Positions 1-8,260 of a stretch of DNA of 64,000 bases are shown here, in pieces. The notes below the pieces were generated by a model that ran no database searches, had not been told where the DNA came from, and saw only the letters and a list, made by a program, of their open reading frames with translations. Numbering within the stretch: position 1 is the first letter of the stretch; every line of letters begins with the position of its first letter. A program made the position numbers and the translations under genes. Origin of the DNA: Neoroseomonas terrae (GTDB taxonomy: Bacteria > Pseudomonadota > Alphaproteobacteria > Acetobacterales > Acetobacteraceae); assembly GCF_018129025.1 (NCBI RefSeq), contig NZ_JAAEDI010000010.1, positions 62,001-126,000 on the forward strand, read 5' to 3'.

Positions 1-1
1 G

Positions 2-901
2 GATGCCGCGCTGGCGCTGGCAGCACGTGTGCAGCCGCAACTCGTCATCGGCTTCGGCGGCGGCAGCGCGATGGATCTCGCGAAGCTCGTCGCCGTGCTG
101 CCGGGCAGTGGGCAGTCGCTGCACGAGGTGGTGGGCCCGGAGAAGATCGCCGGTCGGCGCGTCGCACTGGCTCAGGTGGCAACGACCTCAGGCACCGGCA
201 GCGAGGCAGGATCACGCGCGCTCGTCACTGATCCGGCGACGCAGAACAAGCTCGCGGTGCAATCGCGGCACATGATCGCCGACCTCGCCGTGGTCGATCC
301 CGACCTGACGCTGACCGTGCCGCGCGCGGTGACCGCGGCAACCGGCGTCGATGCGCTGGCCCATTGCGCCGAGGCCTTCACCAGCCGCAAGGCGCACCCG
401 CTGATCGACCTTTATGCGATCGAGGGTATCCGCCTGGTCGGGCGCTTCCTCGCCCGCGCCGTCGCCGATGGCAGCGACCGCGAGGCACGCGCCGGATTGG
501 CACTGGCATCGCTGTATGGCGGCTTCTGCCTGGGCCCGGTGAACACCACGGCGGGGCACGCGGTGGCCTATCCGCTCGGCACGCGGCACCACATCGCGCA
601 TGGGCTCGCCTGCGCGGTGATCTTCCCGCACACGCTGGCCTTCAACGCGCCCGCCGCGCCGGAGAAGACGGCGCTGATCCTCGATGCGCTCGGCCTCGGC
701 GGTGCGCCGGACGTGCTGGCGGCGAGCCACGGCTACTGCGCCGGGCTCGGCATCGAGATGCGGCTCTCCGGCCTCGGCGTATCGCAAAGCGACCTCGCCG
801 CCATGGCTGAGGAGGCGCACGCCATCCGCCGGCTGCTCGACAACAACCCGCGCGAGATGAGCCGCGAGCGGATCCTCGCGATCTATCGCGCGGCGCTGTG
901 A
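2..901 (+). CDS. Iron-containing alcohol dehydrogenase, 5' end outside window
   Basis: The reading frame is open to the left edge, so the true start lies outside the window; 299 residues are visible. The protein is a group III, Fe-dependent NAD(P) alcohol dehydrogenase / maleylacetate reductase-like enzyme. The visible part starts near the NAD-binding GGGSAMD turn. It then shows VDALAH (Asp and His metal ligands) and two further His ligands in TAGHAVAYPLG and IAHGLACAVIFPH. These match the four metal ligands of the FucO family. It is followed after 10 bases by the sialidase-like gene in an apparent four-gene operon ending at 4008, so it probably oxidises or reduces an intermediate of that pathway. 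The substrate cannot be told from sequence; maleylacetate reductase activity is an alternative. Confidence 0.88.
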   Translation, partial: DAALALAARVQPQLVIGFGGGSAMDLAKLVAVLPGSGQSLHEVVGPEKIAGRRVALAQVATTSGTGSEAGSRALVTDPATQNKLAVQSRHMIADLAVVDPDLTLTVPRAVTAATGVDALAHCAEAFTSRKAHPLIDLYAIEGIRLVGRFLARAVADGSDREARAGLALASLYGGFCLGPVNTTAGHAVAYPLGTRHHIAHGLACAVIFPHTLAFNAPAAPEKTALILDALGLGGAPDVLAASHGYCAGLGIEMRLSGLGVSQSDLAAMAEEAHAIRRLLDNNPREMSRERILAIYRAAL

Positions 902-911
902 GGAGATGCCC

Positions 912-2087
912 ATGTCCGACGTGATAGATCGCCCTGAAGTACTGGCCCCGGCGCCCGCCGATCCGGCCCGCATCGAGGCCTTCATCCCGACGCCGTGCGT
1001 GCAGAACCACGCTTCCTTCCTGCTGCCGCTGCCAGGCGGTGATCTGGGCTGCGTGTGGTTCGGCGGCACGCAGGAAGGAGTGCCGGATATCTCGGTGCAT
1101 TTCTCGCGCCTGGCTGCGGGCGCGGATCGCTGGTCGCCGGCGACGAAGTTGTCGGACGACCCAACGCGTTCCGAGCAGAACCCGCTGCTGTTCACGGCGC
1201 CGAATGGGCAGCTGTGGCTGCTGTGGACGGCGCAGGTCTCGGGCAACCAGGACACTGCCATCATCCGTCGTCGCATCTCGCCCGATGGTGGCCGGAGCTG
1301 GGGCCCGATCGAGACGCTGTTCGGCGAGCAGCCCGGCTTCGGCACGTTCATCCGCAGCCCGATTGTCGTGCTGGACAATGGCGACTGGCTGCTGCCGATC
1401 TGGCGCTGCACCAAGCCGCCGGCGGGTGCGTGGACGGGCGACCTCGACACCAGCTCGGTGATGATCTCCGCCGATGCCGGCGCAACATGGACGGAACATG
1501 CGGTGCCCGGCAGCACGGGCTGCGTGCATATGAGTATCGTCGATCTGCGTGATGGCACGCTGGCGGCATTCTATCGCAGCCGCTGGGCGGATTCGATCTA
1601 TGTGTCCCGTTCTTCGGATGGCGGGCGGAACTGGTCGGTGCCGGCGCCGACGGAACTGCCGAACAACAATTCCTCCGTGATGGCGACGCGGCTCGCGGAT
1701 GGGCGCCTCGCCATGGTTTACAATGATTCCAGTGCGGCCGATGCGACCGGGCGGCGCGTGTCGCTCTACGACGACATCGGCGGCGAGGACCTTGCCCCCG
1801 CCGCGCCGTCCGCGGACCGCAGCGCCTTCTGGGGTGCGCCGCGCGCGCCGATGACGCTCGCGCTGTCCGCCGACCAAGGCCGGACCTGGCCGGTGCGGCG
1901 CAACCTCGAGACCGGCGACGGCTACTGCCTGACCAACAATTCGAAGGACAGGCTGAACCGGGAGTTCTCCTACCCGTCGCTATGCCAGACGCCGGATGGG
2001 GCGCTGCACATCGCCTATACCTACTGGCGGCAGGCCATCAAGTACGTGCGCGTTGTGCCCGATTGGGCGGCGGGAGAGCGCGCATGA
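912..2087 (+). CDS. Sialidase-family (BNR/Asp-box) protein
   Basis: A 391-residue six-bladed-propeller-type protein of the BNR/sialidase superfamily. Four Asp boxes (S-x-D-x-G-x-x-W) are visible near residues 123-130, 186-193, 234-241 and 318-325. I chose the ATG at 912 over the one at 906 because AGGAG at 901-905 abuts 906 but sits six bases before 912. There is no signal peptide, so it is probably cytoplasmic and acts on a small imported substrate rather than on host glycans. It overlaps the next gene by 4 bases (ATGA), which suggests translational coupling to a DapA/NanA-type lyase. That pairing recalls sialic-acid metabolism, but true sialidase activity is not shown. Related proteins are often annotated only as 'exo-alpha-sialidase'. 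Confidence 0.82.
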   Translation: MSDVIDRPEVLAPAPADPARIEAFIPTPCVQNHASFLLPLPGGDLGCVWFGGTQEGVPDISVHFSRLAAGADRWSPATKLSDDPTRSEQNPLLFTAPNGQLWLLWTAQVSGNQDTAIIRRRISPDGGRSWGPIETLFGEQPGFGTFIRSPIVVLDNGDWLLPIWRCTKPPAGAWTGDLDTSSVMISADAGATWTEHAVPGSTGCVHMSIVDLRDGTLAAFYRSRWADSIYVSRSSDGGRNWSVPAPTELPNNNSSVMATRLADGRLAMVYNDSSAADATGRRVSLYDDIGGEDLAPAAPSADRSAFWGAPRAPMTLALSADQGRTWPVRRNLETGDGYCLTNNSKDRLNREFSYPSLCQTPDGALHIAYTYWRQAIKYVRVVPDWAAGERA

Positions 2088-2974
2088 CCGTGCTGCATCC
2101 GCGCGGCGTGTTCAGCGCCGCGCTGACGCCGATCACCGAGGCGGGCGCACCCGACCACGCGCTGTTCGTCACCCATTGCCGGCGCCTGTTGGCGGAGGGC
2201 TGCGATGGCATCGCGATGCTCGGCACCACGGGCGAGGCGAACTCCTTCTCCTCCGAGGAACGGCGCGCCTTGCTCGAAGCGGTGGTCGCCGCCGGCATCG
2301 CGCCCGAACGCCTGCTGCCCGGCACCGGCGTCGCCGCAGTGACCGAGACGGTGGCGCTGACGCATCACGCCTTGTCCCTCGGAGTCACCACGGTCGTGAT
2401 GCTGCCGCCCTTCTACTACAAGGGCGTCACGGAGGACGGCCTGTTCGCTGCCTATGCCGAGGTGGTCGAGCGCGTCGCCGATCCGCGCCTGCGCGTGGTG
2501 CTGTACCACATTCCGCAGATGTCGGCGGTGCCGATCCCCTTCCCGGTCATCGAGCGGCTGCGCGAGGCCTATCCTGGCACGTTCAGCGGCATCAAGGATT
2601 CCGCTGGCGACCTGTCGCACATGGAGGCGCTGGTCGAGCGCTTCCCCGGCCTCGCCGTCCTGGCCGGTGCCGATCCGTTGATGCTGCCGCTGCTGCGCAA
2701 AGGCGGCGCGGGCTGCATCACTGCGACGTCCAACCTCGTCGCCGCCGATCTGGCCTTCGTCTTCCGGCACTTCGCGGATGCCGCACAGGCTGCGGCGGTC
2801 GAGGCGGCACAGGCACGCATCGTCGCCACGCGCAACCGCGCCTCGCGCTTCGCCCAGATGGCGTCGCTCAAGGCGTTGCTCGCCGAACAAACCGGCGAGC
2901 CCGGCTGGCGGCGCCTGCGCCCGCCACTCCTGCCGCTGACGCCGGCGGAGGAAAGGGCATTGATCGACGACTGA
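2084..2974 (+). CDS. Dihydrodipicolinate synthase / N-acetylneuraminate lyase family aldolase
   Basis: A 296-residue class I aldolase of the DapA/NanA/KdgD superfamily. The pyruvate-carboxylate-binding GTTGE is at residues 47-51, the catalytic Tyr is Tyr141 (in VVLYHIPQ) and the Schiff-base Lys is Lys171 (in SGIKDSAGD). The length is normal for the family. The start ATG overlaps the stop of the sialidase-like gene (ATGA). A biosynthetic DapA would not normally sit in an operon with a TRAP/TTT-type receptor, an iron alcohol dehydrogenase and a BNR protein. I therefore infer a catabolic retro-aldol or dehydratase role on a 2-keto acid or sugar acid. The family is clear; the substrate is unknown. 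Confidence 0.88.
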   Translation: MTVLHPRGVFSAALTPITEAGAPDHALFVTHCRRLLAEGCDGIAMLGTTGEANSFSSEERRALLEAVVAAGIAPERLLPGTGVAAVTETVALTHHALSLGVTTVVMLPPFYYKGVTEDGLFAAYAEVVERVADPRLRVVLYHIPQMSAVPIPFPVIERLREAYPGTFSGIKDSAGDLSHMEALVERFPGLAVLAGADPLMLPLLRKGGAGCITATSNLVAADLAFVFRHFADAAQAAAVEAAQARIVATRNRASRFAQMASLKALLAEQTGEPGWRRLRPPLLPLTPAEERALIDD

Positions 2975-3027
2975 AACGTCCAAGACGGCCGCCGCCACAC
3001 AAGGCGGTCAACAACATGGAGGCAACG

Positions 3028-4008
3028 ATGAACAGACGTCAGATGATCCTCGCATCCGCGGCCGGTGGCTTGGGCGTGCTCGCCGCCCCCGCCATCCACG
3101 CGCAGGGCGCCTGGCCGCATGGCCGGCCCATCCGGGTGATCTGCCCCTGGCCGCCCGGTGCCGCCAATGACGCGTTGGCGCGGCTGCTGGCGGCGCGGCT
3201 GCAGGAGAAGCTTGGCGCCACCGCCGTGGTGGAGAACCGCACCGGCGGCGCCGGGCTCGTCGGCACCACCGCCGTGCTCGCGGCCCCGCCTGACGGCTTC
3301 ACGCTGCTTGCCTCGGCGTTCAACACGGCGGTGATGCCGCTGGTGCTGAAGGGCGCCACCTTCGACCCGCAGCGCGACCTCGAAGTTATGGCGCGCACCG
3401 CGCAGGCGCCGCTCGTCATGGTGATCAGCGGCCAGCGTCCGCAGCGCACGCTGGCCGAGGTGATCGCAGCAGCGAAGGCCCGTCCGCGGGATTGGAGCTT
3501 CGCGATCTCCTCGCTTGGCTCCGCCGGGCACCTTGCCACCATCGAGTTCAACCGCCGCACCGGCGTCGAGATCGACATGGTCACCTATCGCGGGACCCAG
3601 CCGGCCCTGACCGACCTGATGGGCGGCAGCGCGCAACTCCTCATTGATCCGAGCTTCGCTCTGCTACCGGCGACTGGCGATGGGCGCATTCGGGCATTGG
3701 GCATCGCGACGGCGGAGCGGTCGAGCCTGGCGCCCGACGTGCCGACCATGGCCGAGGCCGGCCTGCCCAACTATCGCTTCCAATCCTGGTACGGTGTCTG
3801 GAGCCCCAAGGGCACCCCCGCCGAGATCAACCAGCGCGTCAATGCGCTGATGCAGGAGACGATGCGGGAGCCCGCGATAGTCGAGCGGTTGAAGAGCCAG
3901 GTTCTCGAGCCCGTGACGGAGAGTATCGAAGAGACGCGACGCTTCATCGCGGCAGAGATCAGCCGCGCCACTGAGTTACTGCGTAGCGTCAACTATCAGC
4001 CCGAGTGA
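3028..4008 (+). CDS. TTT-type (Bug/TctC) periplasmic substrate-binding protein
   Basis: A 326-residue Bug-family receptor. The first ~25 residues form a Tat/Sec-like signal (MNRRQMILAS, hydrophobic core, ending AIHAQG). Family landmarks are RPIRVICPWPPG, VVENRTGGAG, PDGFTLLAS, TYRGTQPALTDL and PDVPTMAEAG. The start at 3028 is preceded by GGAGG at 3018-3022 with five bases between; the in-frame ATG at 3016 has no such site. It follows the aldolase by 53 bases and closes the operon, so its ligand is probably the pathway substrate. There is no TctA/TctB pair nearby. A broken LysR fragment begins directly after its stop. Confidence 0.93.
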   Translation: MNRRQMILASAAGGLGVLAAPAIHAQGAWPHGRPIRVICPWPPGAANDALARLLAARLQEKLGATAVVENRTGGAGLVGTTAVLAAPPDGFTLLASAFNTAVMPLVLKGATFDPQRDLEVMARTAQAPLVMVISGQRPQRTLAEVIAAAKARPRDWSFAISSLGSAGHLATIEFNRRTGVEIDMVTYRGTQPALTDLMGGSAQLLIDPSFALLPATGDGRIRALGIATAERSSLAPDVPTMAEAGLPNYRFQSWYGVWSPKGTPAEINQRVNALMQETMREPAIVERLKSQVLEPVTESIEETRRFIAAEISRATELLRSVNYQPE

Positions 4009-4009
4009 A

Positions 4010-4207
4010 TGGCGTCATGCTGCCTTGGCAGGTGCCGGCCTTGCCTATGTCTGGGAGAACCGAGCTGCGTCCTGGGTTGCCAATGGCCGGCTGGTCCGCT
4101 GCCTGGAGGACTGGTGCCCGCCAGACGACTGGCTCTACATCTACTACCCCACCCGCAAATATCTCGCAGCAGGATTGCGGGCGGTGATCGACGCACTATG
4201 CGCCTGA
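4010..4207 (+). pseudogene. C-terminal fragment of a LysR-family regulator
   Basis: Reading from 4010 to the TGA at 4205-4207 gives ~65 residues that match the end of LysR-type substrate-binding domains: an AGxGLAYVWE segment, GRLVRCLEDWCPP, YYPTRKY and a final LRAVIDAL helix. There is no start codon context and no upstream helix-turn-helix. The frame simply runs into the end of the preceding TctC gene. I read it as the remnant of a regulator whose first ~235 codons are gone. It ends 28 bases before the SOS box of dinB. Confidence 0.78.
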
Positions 4208-4235
4208 CGCAGCTGTCAGGCCGGCAATCCCGTTT

Positions 4236-4250
4236 GTTCCCTATACGTTC
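4236..4250 (+). promoter_or_regulatory. LexA (SOS) box, GTTC-N7-GTTC
   Basis: GTTC at 4236-4239 and GTTC at 4247-4250 are separated by exactly seven bases (CCTATAC). This is the direct-repeat SOS box described for LexA of Alphaproteobacteria. It lies 22 bases before the dinB start at 4273. The match is exact in both half sites and is in front of a classic SOS gene. Confidence 0.85.
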
Positions 4251-4272
4251 GCGATATGCTAGCCTGCGGGAA

Positions 4273-5352
4273 ATGCAGACGCAGGCGCCCCGCAAGATCG
4301 TCCATATCGACATGGACGCCTTCTACGCGTCAGTGGAACAGCGCGACGACCCGTCGTTGCGCGGCCGCCCCGTGGCGGTCGGCCATGGCGTCGCCCGCGG
4401 CGTGGTGGCCGCCGCGAGCTATGAGGCGCGGGCCTTCGGCGTCCGCTCGGCGATGCCGTCCGTCACCGCGTTGCGCAAATGCGCCGAACTCATCTTCGTC
4501 CCACCGCGCTTCGAGGTGTATCGGGCCGTGTCGCGGCAGATCCACGCGATCTTCGCCGACTACACCCCGCTCATACAGCCCCTGTCGCTGGACGAGGCCT
4601 ATCTCGACGTCACGGAGAACCGCCGTGGCCTACCTACCGCCTGGGCCACCGCGAAGGAGATCCGCGCTCGCATCCGCGACGAGACGGGCCTGACCGCTTC
4701 CGCCGGCATCTCCTACAACAAGTTCCTGGCTAAGCTTGCCTCCGACCAGCGCAAGCCCGATGGGCAGTTCGCCGTGACGCCAGAGATGGGGCCGGCTTGG
4801 GTGGAGACGCTGCCGGTCGCACGCTTCCACGGCGTCGGTCCGGTCACGGCAAAGCGCATGCAGGCCCTTGGCATCGAGACCGGGGCGGATCTGCGCGCAA
4901 AGTCGTTGGCCTTCCTGCAGGCGCATTTCGGCAGTGCGGCAGTCTGGTACCACGCCATTGCCCGCGGCGAGGACGACCGTCCCGTCGATCCCGACCGGAC
5001 GCGCAAATCCTCCGGCTCGGAAACCACCTTCGATCGCGATCTGGTGGATCCCACCGGCATCGAGGCCGGTGTTCTGCAGATGGCCGACGACGTCTGGGTC
5101 TGGTGCACGAAGACCCGGGCCTTCGGGCGGACCGTCACGGTGAAGGTCAAGTTCGCGGATTTCCGGCAGATCACCCGGAGCCGAACGCTGGCCGCCGCCG
5201 TCACCGGGCAGGAGCCGTTGCGGCAGGCCAGCCTCGACCTGGTGCGCTTGGTGTTTCCACCCCGGACAGGCGTAAGGCTGGTTGGCGTGACCGTGTCGAA
5301 CTTCATGGCCGACGCCGCCGGCGACCTTCCCCTGTTCTCCGAGGCTGGCTGA
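4273..5352 (+). CDS. dinB: DNA polymerase IV (Y-family translesion polymerase)
   Basis: A 359-residue Y-family polymerase that copies damaged templates with low fidelity. Metal-binding acidic residues are visible in IDMDAFYASVE (residues ~12-22) and SLDEAYLDVT (~residues 107-116). These are followed by the SAGISYNKFLAKLAS segment of the palm, the HhH region (GVGPVTAKRMQALGI) and the little-finger domain. The C-terminus ends DLPLFSEAG, a likely sliding-clamp-binding motif. The frame extends upstream to 4009, but family similarity begins only after Met at 4273, so I use that start. An alphaproteobacterial SOS box at 4236-4250 points to LexA control. The stop overlaps the next ATG (TGATG), giving a dinB-DUF763-alkB operon. 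Confidence 0.95.
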   Translation: MQTQAPRKIVHIDMDAFYASVEQRDDPSLRGRPVAVGHGVARGVVAAASYEARAFGVRSAMPSVTALRKCAELIFVPPRFEVYRAVSRQIHAIFADYTPLIQPLSLDEAYLDVTENRRGLPTAWATAKEIRARIRDETGLTASAGISYNKFLAKLASDQRKPDGQFAVTPEMGPAWVETLPVARFHGVGPVTAKRMQALGIETGADLRAKSLAFLQAHFGSAAVWYHAIARGEDDRPVDPDRTRKSSGSETTFDRDLVDPTGIEAGVLQMADDVWVWCTKTRAFGRTVTVKVKFADFRQITRSRTLAAAVTGQEPLRQASLDLVRLVFPPRTGVRLVGVTVSNFMADAAGDLPLFSEAG

Positions 5353-6602
5353 TGGCGCAGCGCGCCGGCAGCGCCGACATGCCGCTGCATGGCGGCCGGG
5401 TGCCGGCCTGGCTCGGCCAGCGCATGACGCGCCTGGGCGCCGTGATCGTCGAGGCCATCATCTTGGAATATGGTCGCGACGAGCTGCTGCGGCGCCTGGC
5501 GCATCCCTTCTGGTTCCAGTCCTTCGGCTGCGTGATGGGAATGGACTGGCATTCCTCGGTCATCACCACCAGCGTGATCGGCGCGCTGAAGCGCGGGCTG
5601 GCGCCGCTGTCGAAGGAACTCGGACTGCATGTCTGCGGCGGCCGCGGCCGGCACAGCCGCGAGACGCCCGCCGAGCTGATCGCGGTGGGCGAGCGCGTGG
5701 GGCTGGATGGCGAGGCGCTGGCCAAGGCAAGCCGCCTCGTCGCGAAGGTGGACAGCGCGGCGGTACAGGATGGCTTCGATCTCTATCTGCACGCCTTCAT
5801 CGTCGCAGATGACGGAAGCTGGGTCGTGGTGCAGCAGGGCATGAGCGACGCGCGCGCGCAGGCCCGCCGCTACCATTGGCTCTCCGAAGGCATGGCGAGC
5901 TTCGTCGATGCGCCGCATGCGGCGATCGAGGGGCAAGGCCAGGGCCGCATCGTCAACCTTACGGACCGTCGCGCGGCGGGTTCGCGCGACGCGCAGCTCG
6001 ATCTGCTCGGCGGCATCGGCCCGGATGGCATCCTGCGCGAATTGCAGCGCATCGACGTCCCAGCGGTGCCGGCGGCACAACAATCGCTGCTGCCGCATCT
6101 CGTCATGCCCGCGCATCACGATGTGCGGCCGGAGAACGTGGTCGAGCGCCGCCTGCATGGCGCACTCGCGGCCGCGGCGGATAGAGGGCCGGCGGATTTC
6201 GCGGACCTTCTGCTGGTGCCAGGCGTCGGCGCCCGCACGGTGCGCGCACTGGCTATGGTGGCGGAAGTGGTGCACGGCGCCCCCTGCCGCTTCACGGATC
6301 CGGCCCGCTTCTCGCTCGCGCATGGTGGCAAGGACCGACATCCCTTCCCCGTGCCAACGAGGGTCTATGACCGCACCATCCAGGTCATGAAGTCGGCCGT
6401 GCTGAAGGCCAAGCTGGGGAACGCCGAGGAACTCGCCGCGATCGGCCGGCTGGACGACCAGGCGCGGCGCCTCGAGCGGCAGGCGACCGTGCCCTGCGTT
6501 GCCGCGCTGATCGAGGAGGAGCGCGCGCGTTCGCACGACTATAGCGGCCGCAGCATCTTCGGCTGGGAACCCGCCGGGGATGACGCGGAAACAGGCGCAT
6601 GA
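5352..6602 (+). CDS. DUF763 protein with helix-hairpin-helix motif
   Basis: A 416-residue member of the DUF763 family (PF05559), whose function is not established. Recognisable blocks are the N-terminal LHGGRVPAWLGQRMTRLG, the GGRGRHSRETPAEL region, a central YHWLSEG segment, and a helix-hairpin-helix-like LLLVPGVGARTVRALA near residue 296. A conserved HGGKDRHPFPV block follows. The HhH suggests DNA binding. It is translationally coupled on both sides: its ATG overlaps the dinB stop and its TGA overlaps the alkB-like ATG. It therefore very probably belongs to the same SOS-induced damage response. A nuclease or DNA-processing partner of Pol IV is my inference only. Confidence 0.85.
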   Translation: MAQRAGSADMPLHGGRVPAWLGQRMTRLGAVIVEAIILEYGRDELLRRLAHPFWFQSFGCVMGMDWHSSVITTSVIGALKRGLAPLSKELGLHVCGGRGRHSRETPAELIAVGERVGLDGEALAKASRLVAKVDSAAVQDGFDLYLHAFIVADDGSWVVVQQGMSDARAQARRYHWLSEGMASFVDAPHAAIEGQGQGRIVNLTDRRAAGSRDAQLDLLGGIGPDGILRELQRIDVPAVPAAQQSLLPHLVMPAHHDVRPENVVERRLHGALAAAADRGPADFADLLLVPGVGARTVRALAMVAEVVHGAPCRFTDPARFSLAHGGKDRHPFPVPTRVYDRTIQVMKSAVLKAKLGNAEELAAIGRLDDQARRLERQATVPCVAALIEEERARSHDYSGRSIFGWEPAGDDAETGA

Positions 6603-7156
6603 CGGATCTGTTCGGCACGTCCGTGCTGCCCGGCCTGTCCGTCAGGGGCGACCTTGTGACAGCCGAGGAAGAAGCCGCCCTGATCGCGGCAATCGACTCC
6701 ACGGATCTGTCGCCGTTCCGCTTCCAAGGCTGGACTGGCAAGCGGCTGACCGCGTCCTACGGCTGGACCTACGATTTCGACACCGGCCGGATGAGCCAGG
6801 GAGTGCCCTTGCCGGACTGGCTGCTGCCGTTCCGCGACCGCGCCGCGAACTTCGCGGGACTGCCGGCTGAGGCGTTGGTCCAGGCGCTGCTGATCCGCTA
6901 TGGCCCCGGTGCCGGGATTGGCTGGCACAAGGATCGCCCTGCCTTCGAGCATGTCATTGGCCTGTCGCTCGGCGCGGCCGCGATCATGCGCTTCCGCCGC
7001 CGGCGCGGCACCGGTTTCGAGCGCGCCAAGCTGCCGCTCGAGCCCCGCGGCGCCTATCACCTGGCCGGCGAGGCCCGGCATGAATGGGAGCACAGCATCG
7101 CCGAGATGGACGAGCCGCGCTGGTCGGTCACCTTCCGCAGCCTCGCAGTGCCGTAG
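6599..7156 (+). CDS. AlkB-like 2-oxoglutarate/Fe(II) dioxygenase
   Basis: A 185-residue 2OG-FeII oxygenase of the AlkB superfamily, which repairs N-alkylated bases by oxidative demethylation. The Fe(II) triad is His110 and Asp112 (GWHKDRP) and His165 (EWEHSI). Arg174 and Arg180 (RWSVTFRSL) fit the 2OG-binding arginines. LIRYGPGAGIGWHKD is typical of AlkB. It starts in a 4-base ATGA overlap with the DUF763 gene and ends the SOS operon. Direct reversal plus translesion synthesis in one transcript makes a coherent alkylation-damage cassette. A non-DNA substrate (RNA or protein) cannot be excluded. Confidence 0.9.
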   Translation: MTDLFGTSVLPGLSVRGDLVTAEEEAALIAAIDSTDLSPFRFQGWTGKRLTASYGWTYDFDTGRMSQGVPLPDWLLPFRDRAANFAGLPAEALVQALLIRYGPGAGIGWHKDRPAFEHVIGLSLGAAAIMRFRRRRGTGFERAKLPLEPRGAYHLAGEARHEWEHSIAEMDEPRWSVTFRSLAVP

Positions 7157-7224
7157 CCGCCACCCCGCCTCACCGCCACATGCCGCGCGTCTGGGCGGCC
7201 AAGTCGATCCGCGACGCGGCGGCC

Positions 7225-7345
7225 GTTCGGGCCATTGCTTTCGGCTTCGTGTTGATGGAATGCAGGGTGTGATGCCGCGCGCGGTCAAGGCGTCGCGCAA
7301 GGGTCGTTGTCGTAACCACGGTCGGCGATCAGCTTGCGCGCGCCG
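7225..7345 (-). mobile_element. IS5-family transposase scrap
   Basis: On the minus strand the stretch encodes ARKLIADRGYD, the hallmark of the IS5-group DDE transposase catalytic segment. After a one-frame shift it continues as RDALTARGITPCIPSTRSRK, the normal next segment. Nothing else of the transposase or its ends is recognisable. 46 bases here (7236-7281, reversed) match 38243-38288 with one difference, so both scraps derive from the same element. It fills the gap between the SOS operon and the acyl-CoA operon. Confidence 0.75.
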
Positions 7346-7384
7346 ATTGGGAACATGAGGGCTGCGCCGCAGAACCCGGCGCCC

Positions 7385-8260
7385 TCAGAGTCGGCAGCGC
7401 GGTTCTGCCAAGCCGATCGCCGCCAGTCCCTCGATCGCGAGCAGCCCACCGGCTTCCTCCGCTGGATCCTCGAAGCGGACGCTTTTAGAAATGGACGTTA
7501 CATACAGCACATCCAGGTTCGCGCCGCCGAAGGCCAGGCTGGTCGGATAGCGGATCGGGAACGCAATCTGCTGGACCATGCGACCGCTCGGATCGAAGCG
7601 CGCGATCGTGCTCGTCCGGATGAGGCAGGACCAGAGATACCCTTCCGCGTCTACCGTCGCGCCATCGGGTGCCGTGCCAAGTGGCTTCAGATCGACGAAG
7701 GTACGCTTGTTGCGCGGCGTGCCGGTCTCCGTGTCGTAGTCGAAGGCCCAGATCGTCTGGCGCGAGCTGTCCGCGAAGTAGAAGGTCCGCCCGTCGGGGC
7801 TGAAGCACGGACCGTTGGAGGTCGCGATGTCGTCGGCGAGCAAGGTCGCCCCGCCATTCGGATCCAGCCGGAAGAGGCCGCCGATTACGGGGTCCTCCTC
7901 CCGGCGATGCAGATGCATCGTCCCGGCGAGGAAGCGGCCTTGCCGGTCGGTCTTGCCGTCGTTCAACCGGACGTCCGGGTTGTCCAGCCCGAGCGGCGCG
8001 AGGAGTGTTGTTTCCCCGGTGGTGAAGTCGTGGCGGTGGAACCCGTCCTTCAGGGACAGGATCGCGCCGCCATCCGCACGCAACGACATCGACCCGATGG
8101 GCGCAGGAACGGCGAAGTCCTCCACTTCGCCGGTCGACGGATCGAGGCGATGCACGACACCGCCGAGGGAATCGATCCAGAACAGCCGCTGCGTCTCGGC
8201 ATCCCAGATCGGGCCTTCGCCGAGACGGTCCTTCGTGGTGCCTATGCGGGTGATGCGCAT
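7385..8260 (-). CDS. SMP-30/gluconolactonase-like beta-propeller hydrolase
   Basis: A 291-residue SMP-30/gluconolaconase/LRE-like protein, which are metal-dependent lactonases with a six-bladed propeller. The metal ligands of the family are all present: Glu15 (GEGPIWD), Asn149 (TSNGPCFSPDG) and Asp199 (APDGA). Asn100 (RLNDGKTD) fits the substrate-binding position. It starts in a TGATG overlap with the upstream TctC gene and is the last gene of a seven-gene minus-strand operon beginning at 15366. It may open a lactone that feeds or leaves the acyl-CoA pathway; that is inference. The C-terminus ends 40 bases before the IS5 scrap. Confidence 0.88.
   Translation of the reverse strand: MRITRIGTTKDRLGEGPIWDAETQRLFWIDSLGGVVHRLDPSTGEVEDFAVPAPIGSMSLRADGGAILSLKDGFHRHDFTTGETTLLAPLGLDNPDVRLNDGKTDRQGRFLAGTMHLHRREEDPVIGGLFRLDPNGGATLLADDIATSNGPCFSPDGRTFYFADSSRQTIWAFDYDTETGTPRNKRTFVDLKPLGTAPDGATVDAEGYLWSCLIRTSTIARFDPSGRMVQQIAFPIRYPTSLAFGGANLDVLYVTSISKSVRFEDPAEEAGGLLAIEGLAAIGLAEPRCRL

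Noticed and set aside
212..1558. Long minus-strand open frame opposite the iron alcohol dehydrogenase and sialidase-like genes
   Set aside because: It runs antisense to two well-supported genes and its translation is Arg/Ala-rich with no family similarity, as expected of GC-rich shadow frames.
4713..6536. 607-codon minus-strand frame across dinB and the DUF763 gene
   Set aside because: Both plus-strand genes are certain and tightly coupled; the antisense frame has no recognisable domain.
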